A DNA stretch of 8,652 nt from an uncultured Oscillospiraceae bacterium (GTDB taxonomy: Bacteria > Bacillota > Clostridia > Oscillospirales > Ruminococcaceae), in the NCBI GenBank assembly GCA_950097605.1, contig CATNEU010000045.1, positions 1 to 8,652 of the forward strand, given 5' to 3'. The position numbers and the translations under genes are program-made. Each line of letters opens with the position of its first letter. Positions within the stretch are counted from its first letter, which is position 1. Shown here piece after piece: positions 1-6,478 of this stretch. The notes beneath the pieces are model-generated. The model was given only the letters and a program-made list of their open reading frames with translations, did no database searches and was not told where the DNA came from.

Positions 1-85
1 CCACTGCGCTGTCGCCCTTTGTCTATCCGAATACGGCGTAGAATCAAATGGAGGAAGGTAGCGGCACCCCTTAACCAGATTTTTG

Positions 86-112
86 CATCCTTTTTGTCTG
101 CCAAAAAGGATG
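86..112. repeat. Perfect 11-bp inverted repeat (hairpin)
   Basis: CATCCTTTTTG (86-96) is the exact reverse complement of CAAAAAGGATG (102-112), with the 5-base loop TCTGC. The stem is AT-rich in the middle and no T-tract follows on either strand, so it is not a standard intrinsic terminator. It sits inside the longer inverted repeat 69-76/161-168 and directly before the first copy of the 23-bp repeat. Confidence 0.6.
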
Positions 113-114
113 GG

Positions 115-137
115 CCCGTCGCGGCCCGAGCGACAAA
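115..137. repeat. 23-bp direct repeat, copy 1
   Basis: This copy shares 21 of 23 bases with 191-213, including the invariant core GGCCCGAGCGACAAA. Inside it, GTCGC (118-122) and GCGAC (130-134) form a 5-bp stem around the loop GGCCCGA. Both differences from copy 2 are C-to-T changes in the left arm of this stem (positions 120 and 122). Confidence 0.65.
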
Positions 138-190
138 TAAAAGGTTAGAGGAATATTAAAGGTTAAGGAGACCAAAGCCACAAAGAATCC

Positions 191-213
191 CCCGTTGTGG
201 CCCGAGCGACAAA
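191..213. repeat. 23-bp direct repeat, copy 2
   Basis: This is the second copy of the repeat at 115-137, offset by 76 bases. The left arm here is GTTGT (194-198) facing GCGAC (206-210). In a plus-strand RNA the two substitutions turn G-C pairs into G-U wobbles, so the hairpin with loop GGCCCGA would still form. Confidence 0.65.
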
Positions 214-252
214 CTATAGGATAGATGCATCAAAAAGCTATATGTATAAAAT

Positions 253-293
253 AAAAGCCGAAGGGGATCGTACCACGATCCCCTTCGGCTTTT
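253..293 (-). terminator. Intrinsic terminator after the ABC-F gene
   Basis: There is a perfect 18-bp stem, AAAAGCCGAAGGGGATCG (253-270) with its reverse complement (276-293), and a 5-base loop. It begins 9 bases beyond the ABC-F stop codon. Read on the minus strand, the hairpin ends in TTTT and continues ATTTTATA, a good U-tract. The plus-strand side also ends in TTTT, so it may stop plus-strand transcripts coming from the left as well. Confidence 0.92.
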
Positions 294-301
294 CCTAAAA
301 A

Positions 302-2245
302 CTATAACAATTCAGAGAGCGTATACCACTCGTCATAGTACCCAGAGAGCTTCTGCTTCTCTTCCTCCAGAAGAGAACACTTCTCCTGCATCCGCAGATA
401 TTCCCCATACACCTCCGGCGTTGCCATCTCGGCTTCGGTTTGGGCAATCAGCGCCTCGCAGTCGGCTATCAGTGTCTCGAGCTCCTTGAAGCGGCGGCGG
501 TTCTGCGCTTCGAGACTCTTCTGTGCCTTGCTTTTATAGGAGACGGCGGCTTGCGTCTTTTTCTGCTCCATCGCCTGCGCGAGCTTTTGCTGCTGCTCCG
601 CTTCCAACCGCCGCTGTTCTTCTCTTTCTTTGACCTCCAGATAGTCGTCGTACCGGCCTTCATAAAGGTGCAGGCCGTCGCGGTCGAGCTCCGCGATATG
701 GGTGGGGATCTTGTTGAGCAGATACCGGTCGTGCGAGACGAACAAGATCGTTCCGTCATAGGCAAGCAGCGCATCCTCAAGCGACTCTTTGGCGAGCAGG
801 TCGAGGTGGTTGGTGGGCTCGTCGAGGATCAGCACGTTGGCGCGCTCCATGATGAGAACCGCAAACGACAGTTTGGCCTTTTCGCCGCCCGAGATCACGC
901 CAACCTGCTTGAACACGTTGTCTCCCGTGAGCAGCACGCAGCCGAGCACCGAGCGGATTTTTTGCTCGGTGCAGTTCGGAAAGCGGTCCCAAAGCTCATG
1001 CAACACCATCTTTTCGGGGTGCAACTGCCGGTTTTCCTGCTCATAGTAGCCGATCTTAACGTTTTTGCTCCACTCCACGCGTCCCTTTTTCATCTTTTCA
1101 ATGCCCTGCACTGCCTTAAGAAAGGTGGATTTGCCGATGCCGTTGGCGCCGATCAGCGCAATGCGCTCGCCGCGGTGCATCGTCAGCGAAACATCCGGCA
1201 CCAGTTGTTTGCGCGTCTCGCCGCTGCCGACGGCGAGTTCCATGCCGGTAACGGTCAGCACGTCGCGAAACGGCGCCATATCGGTTTCAAACCGGATGTT
1301 GGCGCGCTTGTCCGCCAGATGCGGCCGTTCGATCAGCTCCATGCGCTCGATGGCCTTCAGCCGCCCCTTAGCGCTTTTAGAGGTCGAGGCGCGGGCCATG
1401 TTGCGGTCCACATAGTCCTGCAAGGACGCGAGCGTCGCCTGCTGCTTTTCGTATTCCTTGCACTGCCGCTGGGTGGCCTCCTCCTTGAGCAGAACGTATT
1501 TGGAGTAGTTGCCGCGCCAGCTCGAAAGCCGGTGCCGCTCGATCTCCCAGATCGTTGTGACGATTTTGTCCAGAAAATAGCGGTCGTGCGAGACAACCAG
1601 CAACGCGCCTTTGTAGCCCGTTAAATAGCTTTCGAGCCAGCGCAGGGTTTTAAAGTCCAGGTGGTTGGTCGGCTCGTCGAGGATCAAAAGTTGCGGCTCC
1701 TCCAGCAGCAGCTTGGCAAGGGCCAGCCGGGTTTTCTCGCCGCCGCTGAGCTTGTCGATCATCATGTCGCAGGACTTATCGGCAAACCCCATGCCGTTCA
1801 GGATCGTCTTAATCTTAACCTCGATCAGATAACCGTCGTGTTTTTCAAAATTCTCCTGCATCACGGCGTAGTCGTGCGAGAGGGCGGCGAAGCGCTGCTC
1901 GTCGGCGATGACTTCCGGGGAGGCCAGCAGCTTTTCGGTTTGGCGCAGGCGGCTTTCCAGCTCGGTCAGCGCCGAGAACACGCGCATCATCTCCTGCCAG
2001 ATCGTGTTATGCTTATCCAGGCCGGCGTTTTGCTCGAGCATGCCGACCGCCGCGCCGCTGCGCCGGGCGATCTCGCCGGAATCCGGCTCCTCCCTGCCCG
2101 TCAGCAGCTTCAGCAGCGTGGATTTGCCGGCGCCGTTGATGCCGATTAAGCCAATGCGGTCGTTGTCCTCTATTTTCAGGTGGATTTCCTCCAAAATGGT
2201 TTTCTCGCCATAGCTCTTATACAGATTTTCAGCCGATAGTATCAT
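302..2245 (-). CDS. ABC-F family ATPase, YdiF/Uup-like (ribosome-associated)
   Basis: This 647-aa protein has two fused ATP-binding cassettes and no membrane segments. ABC-F proteins act in the cytosol, where most studied members bind the ribosomal E site and help stalled or specialised translation. Cassette 1 has Walker A GINGAGKS (35-42), signature LSGGE (166-170), Walker B with ILDEPTNHLD (188-197, catalytic E191) and the H-loop H220. Cassette 2 has GANGIGKS (366-373), ISGGE (451-455), E476 and H505. A charged linker (about 241-325, containing RNMARASTSKSAKGR) joins them, and a coiled-coil C-terminal domain spans about 535-645. Length, linker and C-terminal coil match B. subtilis YdiF and E. 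coli Uup better than the shorter EttA type. The start is supported by AAGGAG 7 bases upstream of ATG. It is a single-gene unit with its own promoter and terminator. Antibiotic-resistance ABC-F is less likely but cannot be excluded by eye. Confidence 0.95.
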   Translation of the reverse strand: MILSAENLYKSYGEKTILEEIHLKIEDNDRIGLIGINGAGKSTLLKLLTGREEPDSGEIARRSGAAVGMLEQNAGLDKHNTIWQEMMRVFSALTELESRLRQTEKLLASPEVIADEQRFAALSHDYAVMQENFEKHDGYLIEVKIKTILNGMGFADKSCDMMIDKLSGGEKTRLALAKLLLEEPQLLILDEPTNHLDFKTLRWLESYLTGYKGALLVVSHDRYFLDKIVTTIWEIERHRLSSWRGNYSKYVLLKEEATQRQCKEYEKQQATLASLQDYVDRNMARASTSKSAKGRLKAIERMELIERPHLADKRANIRFETDMAPFRDVLTVTGMELAVGSGETRKQLVPDVSLTMHRGERIALIGANGIGKSTFLKAVQGIEKMKKGRVEWSKNVKIGYYEQENRQLHPEKMVLHELWDRFPNCTEQKIRSVLGCVLLTGDNVFKQVGVISGGEKAKLSFAVLIMERANVLILDEPTNHLDLLAKESLEDALLAYDGTILFVSHDRYLLNKIPTHIAELDRDGLHLYEGRYDDYLEVKEREEQRRLEAEQQQKLAQAMEQKKTQAAVSYKSKAQKSLEAQNRRRFKELETLIADCEALIAQTEAEMATPEVYGEYLRMQEKCSLLEEEKQKLSGYYDEWYTLSELL

Positions 2246-2252
2246 GGTTTGT

Positions 2253-2258
2253 CTCCTT
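2253..2258 (-). promoter_or_regulatory. Ribosome binding site of the ABC-F gene
   Basis: AAGGAG on the minus strand, 7 bases before the ATG at 2245-2243. It fixes the start codon. Confidence 0.85.
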
Positions 2259-2333
2259 ATGTCTGCCCAGAGAGGCGGGGGAACGCCCGGCGGGACAGTA
2301 TTGCATCATAGGGATTGCTGAGAACACCCATTT

Positions 2334-2362
2334 ATTATAGCATCAGAACGCGCGCACGACAA
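2334..2362 (-). promoter_or_regulatory. Sigma-A promoter of the ABC-F gene
   Basis: On the minus strand, the -35 box TTGTCG (2362-2357), a 17-base spacer and the -10 box TATAAT (2339-2334) are preceded by TGC, an extended -10. Transcription should start near 2327, leaving a leader of about 80 bases. The consensus -10 and correct spacing make this a strong call. Confidence 0.85.
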
Positions 2363-2376
2363 CATCTGCAAATGGC

Positions 2377-2410
2377 GCGGCCGGCACATCCATCTGGATG
2401 TGCCGGCCGC
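2377..2410 (-). terminator. Strong GC hairpin between comEA and the ABC-F promoter
   Basis: A perfect 15-bp stem, GCGGCCGGCACATCC (2377-2391) with its complement (2396-2410), has a 4-base loop. It lies about 120 bases after the comEA stop codon and 14 bases before the ABC-F -35 box, so ending comEA transcription is the obvious role. No T-tract follows on either strand, which is unusual. It may instead be an mRNA 3'-end stabiliser or act with another factor. Confidence 0.5.
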
Positions 2411-2528
2411 AGCAAAGCTATTGAGGCCGGACGAAGGGCCGTAGAGAGGGCGGCCGCGTCCGGTAGGAGCTGGCAATGGAAGGGATTGCGCGCGGCGGCA
2501 AACAGTGCCGGCGGCGGGTGCGCAACGG
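2411..2528. other. Structured 3' spacer of comEA
   Basis: No gene is visible. CCGGACG (2427-2433) pairs with CGTCCGG (2457-2463), and inside this stem GGCC (2437-2440) can pair with GGCC (2452-2455). The spacer is therefore a second GC-rich fold placed between the comEA stop and the hairpin at 2377-2410. Open frames here are short, Arg/Ala-rich and look like chance. Confidence 0.45.
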
Positions 2529-3086
2529 CTAGGTGGTGACGTACGGGCGCATTTTCTCCAACGTCTTTTCTCCGATGCCTTTGATTTTGACAAGCTCGTC
2601 GGCGGAGGAAAACGCGCCGTATTGGCTGCGGTAGTCGAGAATCCGCTGGGCAATTACCTCGCCGACGCCGGGAATCAGCATGAGGGCGGCTTTATCGGCC
2701 GTGTTGATGTTGACCACCTGCGAGCCTTTGGCGGGCGGCTTGGAGGAAGAAGCGGATTTTTTCGCTGTGGAGGAGGACGGTTTGGAGGAAGCGGGCCGGG
2801 AAGAACCGGCTGCGGCGGCGCTGTCCTCCGATTGTTCCGCCGGGCTTTCCGACGTCTCGCCGGAGGGCGGCTCCCCGTCGGACGCTTCGCCATCCTCATT
2901 TGTGGAAGGCGCCCCGCTGCCTAGAGAAGAAAGGCTCGCGGAGGCTGCGCTGCCAGCGCTCGGCAGATAGGCGGTTTCCACCGGGGAGAAATCCGGCGCG
3001 TAGAATGCGTTGAAGGCGATGATGACGCCGCTGAGTACCAGCGCAATGCAGAGCAATAGGCGCATGAGTTTGTCTTCCTGGTTCAT
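2529..3086 (-). CDS. comEA: ComEA-type competence DNA receptor, membrane-anchored
   Basis: The protein is 185 aa. ComEA binds incoming double-stranded DNA outside the membrane and passes it to the ComEC channel during natural transformation. One N-terminal membrane anchor lies at about residues 8-28, after a charged start (MNQEDK). A long low-complexity Ser/Ala/Pro/Glu-rich linker runs from about 40 to 120. The C-terminal helix-hairpin-helix DNA-binding domain (about 123-185) opens with VVNINTADKAAL and has the two hairpins LIPGVGEVIA and IKGIGEK. The SLBB domain found before the HhH in Bacillus ComEA is absent and the disordered linker takes its place. The start is ATG 3086-3084, with GGAGG 8 bases upstream. 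The open frame extends further to 3227, but that extension runs past the promoter. The gene stands alone, without comEB or comEC downstream. Confidence 0.9.
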   Translation of the reverse strand: MNQEDKLMRLLLCIALVLSGVIIAFNAFYAPDFSPVETAYLPSAGSAASASLSSLGSGAPSTNEDGEASDGEPPSGETSESPAEQSEDSAAAAGSSRPASSKPSSSTAKKSASSSKPPAKGSQVVNINTADKAALMLIPGVGEVIAQRILDYRSQYGAFSSADELVKIKGIGEKTLEKMRPYVTT

Positions 3087-3167
3087 CCGGCACCCCTCCG
3101 GCTGTTGATGTGGCGCGGCTGCCTCCAGACAGCCGTTTACGGCCCAAGTGAAGAAAAATCTGTAAAT

Positions 3168-3196
3168 AGTATAGCATATACTTCGACAATATACAA
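3168..3196 (-). promoter_or_regulatory. Promoter of comEA
   Basis: On the minus strand, TTGTAT (3196-3191), a 17-base spacer and TATACT (3173-3168) form the promoter, with TGC before the -10 (extended -10). The predicted start near 3161 gives a 75-base leader and excludes the longer reading frame starting at 3227. Confidence 0.75.
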
Positions 3197-3254
3197 CAAT
3201 AAAATGCAGAAAACCCGCATCCTGCAAGCGGATTCCTGATTTTGCGTGTCAAAG

Positions 3255-3279
3255 CGGCGGTTGACAGCCAAAACCGCCG
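3255..3279. promoter_or_regulatory. Inverted repeat over the -35 box of the kinase operon (possible operator)
   Basis: CGGCGGTT (3255-3262) is repeated as AACCGCCG (3272-3279), a perfect 8-bp dyad with 9 bases between the arms. It overlaps the -35 box and half of the spacer of the kinase promoter, where a bound dimer would block RNA polymerase. It is also about 60 bases upstream of the comEA -35 box. The protein that would bind is unknown. Confidence 0.4.
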
Positions 3280-3290
3280 GATGGTATAGT
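3261..3290 (+). promoter_or_regulatory. Sigma-A promoter of the two-component operon
   Basis: TTGACA (3261-3266, perfect -35), an 18-base spacer and TATAGT (3285-3290) form the promoter, with TGG ahead of the -10 (extended -10). Transcription should begin near 3297, about 110 bases before the kinase start codon. The promoter diverges from the comEA promoter. Confidence 0.8.
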
Positions 3291-3405
3291 GAAAATGCCG
3301 TACCGCGTGTTATTCTTTGTTTAGATTTGTGTTAGACAGCGTTTGCAGCGGGGTGGTATTCTATGGGACAAGTGGGGCGTTTCCGCGGCGGAAGGGGAGA
3401 GGTGT

Positions 3406-4938
3406 ATGAAGCTGCGCGACCTGTCGATTCGCAAGAAGCTTGTAATTTCCAATATCATGATGGTGCTGATCCCCGTGCTGATTGTGTTGGTGCTCTTAGT
3501 GGGGACGGTGGGCGGCCTGTTTTTGCTGGCCGGGCTCGGCACCAGGCCCAATTTGACCGATGCGGAGGGCGGCGTTACAAACTACCAGCTACAGTTCTCC
3601 TTCGACGATATCAGCGGCGACCTGGTGGACGGCGATTTTGCGCGGGACAGCCGGGAGGCCGTCAAGACCTGCCGGAGCCTTGAGGACGTCGGCCTGCGCA
3701 TCTTGATCCAAGATGGGGAGGAAACGCTCTATCTGACCGAGAGCGCTTCCCGTCAGGAGATCGAGGGCCGGGTAGCGGCGTATACCGCCGGAGAGCCGGG
3801 CCGTTCGGTGTTTGTGCGCGAGCAGCATCTATTCATTTATACATCGCCCGTCCAGGCCGCGAACGGCCGGGCCGTCCAGATCTCCGCCGTCAGCGATACA
3901 CTGCCGTTTGGCGGCGGTGGCGGCGAGCTGATCAACACCGTTAAAAGCGGTATTAAAATCGGCGCGGCGGTGGTGGGCGTGTCGGCGGTGGTGTGCATTG
4001 TGCTGACCGGCTTTTTGCTGGCGGGGGTGCTGTCCAAAAACATCCTGCGTCCGCTTGGTTTTCTGCGCCGGTCGGCCAGGGCGATCCGCGCGGGGAATCT
4101 GGACTGCCCTGCGGCCGGCTATGCCACGCACGACGAGTTCGGCGAGGTCTGCGCCGAATTTGACGCAATGCGCCTGCAGCTCAAGGCCTCTATGGAGCTG
4201 CAGCAGCGCTATGAAACCGGGCGAAAGGAATTGGTGGCCGGCATCTCGCACGACCTGTCCACGCCGCTGACCTCGATCAAGGGATATGTCAGCGGTCTGA
4301 TCGAGGGCATTGCGGATACGCCTGAAAAGCGGAAGCACTATCTCCGCACGGTGTACGACACGGCCTGCAACATGGAAAAGCTTGTGGAGGGTTTGTTTTT
4401 ATTTTCCAAGCTGGATTTGGGTGGCGTGCCGTTTCACTTTGAAACGGTGGAGCTGGGCGCCTATTTCGCGGACTTTTGCGAGGAGACCGCCCCGCGGCTC
4501 GAGCGGCAGGGGCTGGATTTGACGTTTGTGAAGCAAGCGGCCGGCCCCGCGCCCGCGCGCATCGACCGGGTGCAGTTTGGCCGCGCGGTGCAAAACCTCG
4601 TGGACAACAGTGTGAAGTATAAAAAGCCGGGCCGCGGCAGGCTCACGATTTCTCTGCGCCCGTGGGACGGCGGCTGGGAGATTGCGTTTTCGGACGATGG
4701 GCGCGGCGTGGGACAGCAGGAACTGGATAAAATTTTTGAAAGCTTTTATCGCACGGACCCCGCCCGCAGCAACGTGGCGGCAGGCAGCGGCCTGGGCCTT
4801 TCGATTACCAGACAGATTATAGAGCAGCACGGCGGCAGCATCCGTGCCGAGGGCGCCGCCGGGCGGGGGCTGACGGTTCGCGCCGTGCTGCCCGCCGCGC
4901 GGGAGGAGGAAACCGATGAAAAAAATATTGATCATTGA
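3406..4938 (+). CDS. Membrane sensor histidine kinase
   Basis: This 510-aa kinase senses an unknown signal and phosphorylates the regulator encoded next to it. Membrane segment 1 is at about residues 12-44 and segment 2 at about 184-208, enclosing an extracytoplasmic domain of about 140 residues with no recognised family. HAMP follows (about 209-265). The dimerisation domain holds the phospho-accepting H282 in AGISHDLSTPLTSIKGY. The ATPase domain shows the N box (QNLVDNSVKY, 396-405), DDGRGVG (430-436), FESFYR (444-449) and GSGLGLS (460-466). All catalytic motifs are intact. The start chosen is ATG 3406, behind a GGGGAGAGG ribosome site. A TTG 21 codons earlier keeps the frame open but has no advantage. 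The last 23 bases overlap the regulator gene, which implies coupled translation. Confidence 0.93.
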   Translation: MKLRDLSIRKKLVISNIMMVLIPVLIVLVLLVGTVGGLFLLAGLGTRPNLTDAEGGVTNYQLQFSFDDISGDLVDGDFARDSREAVKTCRSLEDVGLRILIQDGEETLYLTESASRQEIEGRVAAYTAGEPGRSVFVREQHLFIYTSPVQAANGRAVQISAVSDTLPFGGGGGELINTVKSGIKIGAAVVGVSAVVCIVLTGFLLAGVLSKNILRPLGFLRRSARAIRAGNLDCPAAGYATHDEFGEVCAEFDAMRLQLKASMELQQRYETGRKELVAGISHDLSTPLTSIKGYVSGLIEGIADTPEKRKHYLRTVYDTACNMEKLVEGLFLFSKLDLGGVPFHFETVELGAYFADFCEETAPRLERQGLDLTFVKQAAGPAPARIDRVQFGRAVQNLVDNSVKYKKPGRGRLTISLRPWDGGWEIAFSDDGRGVGQQELDKIFESFYRTDPARSNVAAGSGLGLSITRQIIEQHGGSIRAEGAAGRGLTVRAVLPAAREEETDEKNIDH

Positions 4939-5605
4939 GGACGACAGAAGCATCGCGGAGCTGGAACGCGATTACCTCGAGGCGGGCGGGTTTGCAACCG
5001 AAACGGCGTTCGACGGCGAGACGGGGCTTGCCCGGGCGCTGGAGGACGAGTTTGCCTGCATTGTGCTCGACCTGATGCTGCCGGGCGTCGACGGCTGGAA
5101 CATCTGCCGACGGGTGCGCGAGGCAAAGGACACGCCGGTGCTGATGGTTTCGGCAAGGCGGGACGATATCGACAAGGTGCGCGGCCTGGGGCTGGGTGCG
5201 GACGACTATATGGTGAAGCCGTTCAGCCCGTCCGAGCTGGTGGCGCGGGTCAAGGCGCACATTGCGCGCTATGAGCGGCTGACAGGCGGCGCGCCGGGCC
5301 GCCAGCCGCTCATCAGCGTCGGCGGTTTGGAGATTCACACCGAGGCCCGGCGGGTGTTTGTCGACCGCCGGGAGGTATCGCTGACCAACAAGGAGTTCGA
5401 CCTGCTGCTGTTCCTTGCGCAGAATCCCAACATCGTCTTCAGCAAGGAGCGGCTGTTCGACCGCATCTGGGGGATGGATTCGCTGGGCGAGACCTCGACC
5501 GTGACGGTACACATCGGCCGCATCCGCGAGAAAATTGAGGCCGACAGCGCCAATCCCCGTTTTATCGAGACGGTTTGGGGCGCCGGCTACCGGTTTAAAA
5601 ACTGA
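4916..5605 (+). CDS. OmpR/PhoB-family response regulator
   Basis: This 229-aa DNA-binding regulator is partner to the upstream kinase. The receiver domain (1-115) has acidic residues D9/D10, phospho-acceptor D52 in LDLMLPG, the switch serine S79 and K101 in VKPF. A winged-helix DNA-binding domain (about 130-229) ends with ETVWGAGYRFKN, typical of the OmpR class. The start codon has GAGGAGGAAA just upstream, inside the kinase gene. Length and motifs are complete. Its targets cannot be read from sequence. Autoregulation is common in this family, and the control region between comEA and the kinase is the first place to look. Confidence 0.95.
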   Translation: MKKILIIEDDRSIAELERDYLEAGGFATETAFDGETGLARALEDEFACIVLDLMLPGVDGWNICRRVREAKDTPVLMVSARRDDIDKVRGLGLGADDYMVKPFSPSELVARVKAHIARYERLTGGAPGRQPLISVGGLEIHTEARRVFVDRREVSLTNKEFDLLLFLAQNPNIVFSKERLFDRIWGMDSLGETSTVTVHIGRIREKIEADSANPRFIETVWGAGYRFKN

Positions 5606-5606
5606 T

Positions 5607-5654
5607 GGGCCTGCATGGCATACAATTCCTGCCCGCAAGACAGGCCCGCAGGCC
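5607..5654 (+). terminator. Possible hairpins after the response regulator
   Basis: GGGCCTG (5607-5613) can pair with CAGGCCC (5641-5647), or the shifted GGCCTGC (5608-5614) with GCAGGCC (5648-5654). These lie immediately after the stop codon, but no T-tract follows. Termination before the promoter at 5675 is plausible, not shown. Confidence 0.3.
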
Positions 5655-5674
5655 GCGAAAATCCAGCGCAAAAC

Positions 5675-5703
5675 TTGACGAATGCCGTGCAATGTTTTAT
5701 ACT
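5675..5703 (+). promoter_or_regulatory. Sigma-A promoter of the phosphoribosyltransferase gene
   Basis: TTGACG (5675-5680), a 17-base spacer and TATACT (5698-5703) form a near-consensus promoter. The predicted start near 5710 leaves a leader of about 145 bases. Confidence 0.82.
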
Positions 5704-5709
5704 TTTAGC

Positions 5710-5855
5710 GGCATATCTAGGATATACACGCCCCGCCCGCTGCAAACGGCGGCCAGGGGCGGTTTGTTCTGTCCGTTTTTGCGGGGAAGACCGGCCGGCG
5801 CTGTTCTATGCCCGCGCCTGCGGACGCTGCACAAGAGATTTGGAGTGAATAGTGG
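5710..5855 (+). promoter_or_regulatory. Structured 5' leader of the phosphoribosyltransferase mRNA
   Basis: A small hairpin lies at 5713-5725. A GC-rich stem follows, CGCCCC (5729-5734) with GGGGCG (5756-5761), which can also pair one register over as CCGCCC (5733-5738) with GGGCGG (5757-5762). Downstream is T-rich sequence with a run of five T at 5776-5780, so an attenuator is conceivable. I do not recognise a purine, PRPP or other known riboswitch. The ribosome site GGAGTGA (5842-5848) lies 7 bases before ATG. Confidence 0.35.
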
Positions 5856-6395
5856 ATGCAAGAGTATTATGAATTGCAGGTTGCCGGACTCACCCGGCGG
5901 CTGCCGATTTGTCCTGTGAATGAAAAGCTGTCGATCGCGGCGTTTGTGATGTTTTCGGATGTGGAGATCACGGTTGCCTGCGCGCGCGAGCTGCTCAAAC
6001 GCGTGCCCGCGCACGACGTGCTCCTCACGGCGGAGTCCAAGGGGATCCCGCTGGCCTATGAGATGGCGAGACAGGAGGGGCTGCGCTACATCGTTGCGCG
6101 CAAGACCACCAAGCTGTATATGAAAGACCCGATTGCCGTGCAGGTGAAATCCATCACCACCGCCGCGGTGCAGACGCTCTACCTCGACAGCAGCGAGGCC
6201 GACTATTTGCAGGGGAAACGCGTGCTGATTGTGGACGACGTCATCAGCACCGGGGAGTCGCTGCACGCGCTGCAATCCCTTGTCGAGCAGGCGCGGGGCG
6301 TCCCGGCCGCAAGCGCGGCGGTGCTCGCCGAGGGCGAAGCCGCCGACCGGAAGGACATCGTGTTTCTCGAACGGCTTCCGGTATTCATAAAATAG
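5856..6395 (+). CDS. Adenine/xanthine-type phosphoribosyltransferase
   Basis: This 179-aa cytosolic type I phosphoribosyltransferase joins a base to PRPP, most likely in purine salvage. The PRPP-binding signature VLIVDDVISTGES is at 123-135. The pyrophosphate-loop region AESKGIPLA is at 59-67, followed by ARKTTKLYMK (81-90) on the mobile lid. The N-terminus (VAGLTRRLPICPVNE) resembles apt-like proteins common in Clostridia, so adenine or xanthine is the expected substrate, but the exact base cannot be read from motifs. The length is normal for the family. The start is supported by GGAGTGA. It is not ComFC, the competence-linked phosphoribosyltransferase: the cysteine zinc-binding motif is absent. 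It has its own promoter, and comEC downstream has another, so it appears to be transcribed alone. No clear terminator follows it. Confidence 0.88.
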   Translation: MQEYYELQVAGLTRRLPICPVNEKLSIAAFVMFSDVEITVACARELLKRVPAHDVLLTAESKGIPLAYEMARQEGLRYIVARKTTKLYMKDPIAVQVKSITTAAVQTLYLDSSEADYLQGKRVLIVDDVISTGESLHALQSLVEQARGVPAASAAVLAEGEAADRKDIVFLERLPVFIK

Positions 6396-6478
6396 CGGCT
6401 GAAACGCCGGAATCGCGGGCGGTTTGGCGGGAACGCCTGTATCACCGGATTTTAACCAAATTGCAATCAACATTTTAT
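6396..6478 (+). other. 3' spacer after the phosphoribosyltransferase gene
   Basis: No gene is visible. There are only weak hairpins, for example GGCG-GGAA-CGCC (6426-6437), a 4-bp stem with a GNRA loop, and an imperfect stem at 6402-6425. Neither has a proper T-tract. Confidence 0.3.

Larger units (their letters stand above)
1..252. other. Gene-free left-end region with repeats and hairpins
   Basis: No coding sequence here is convincing. One frame on each strand stays open from the left edge to about 155, but neither has a start codon with a ribosome binding site, and nothing resembles a known protein. What can be seen is structure. A perfect 11-bp inverted repeat lies at 86-96/102-112 with a 5-base loop. 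Another inverted repeat, CCTTAACC (69-76) with GGTTAAGG (161-168), encloses it. A 23-bp sequence occurs twice (115-137 and 191-213). Together these could fold as a branched RNA or could be a dispersed intergenic repeat. The function is unknown. Confidence 0.5.

Noticed and set aside
3..41. A plus-strand frame reading TALSPFVYPNTA then stop, possibly the tail of a gene entering from the left.
   Set aside because: Only 12 codons are visible, with no family signal. It could be real but cannot be supported from this window.
1..155. An open minus-strand frame running off the left edge through the first repeat copy.
   Set aside because: It has no ATG, no ribosome site and no recognisable protein. 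The same stretch is also open in a plus-strand frame, as expected by chance in a short repeat-rich region.
440..1624. A 394-codon plus-strand open frame opposite the ABC-F gene.
   Set aside because: It is antisense to a clearly recognised gene in GC-rich sequence, with no domain content or ribosome site.
2229..2309. A 26-codon frame upstream of the ABC-F gene, overlapping its start, like the leader peptides of resistance ABC-F genes.
   Set aside because: There is no Shine-Dalgarno before it, no terminator/antiterminator pair in the leader, and the protein looks like YdiF/Uup rather than a resistance subtype.
3087..3227. N-terminal extension of comEA to an earlier ATG at 3227.
   Set aside because: It crosses the comEA promoter (3168-3196), adds no typical signal sequence, and the ATG at 3086 has a strong GGAGG site.
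3343..3405. N-terminal extension of the kinase to a TTG at 3343.
   Set aside because: The ATG at 3406 has a much better ribosome site and places the charged MKLRDLSIRKK just before the first membrane segment, as is normal.
5856..6395. Phosphoribosyltransferase as ComFC, which would complete a competence cluster.
   Set aside because: ComFC has an N-terminal cysteine zinc-binding motif and a different overall sequence. This protein is apt-like and has none.
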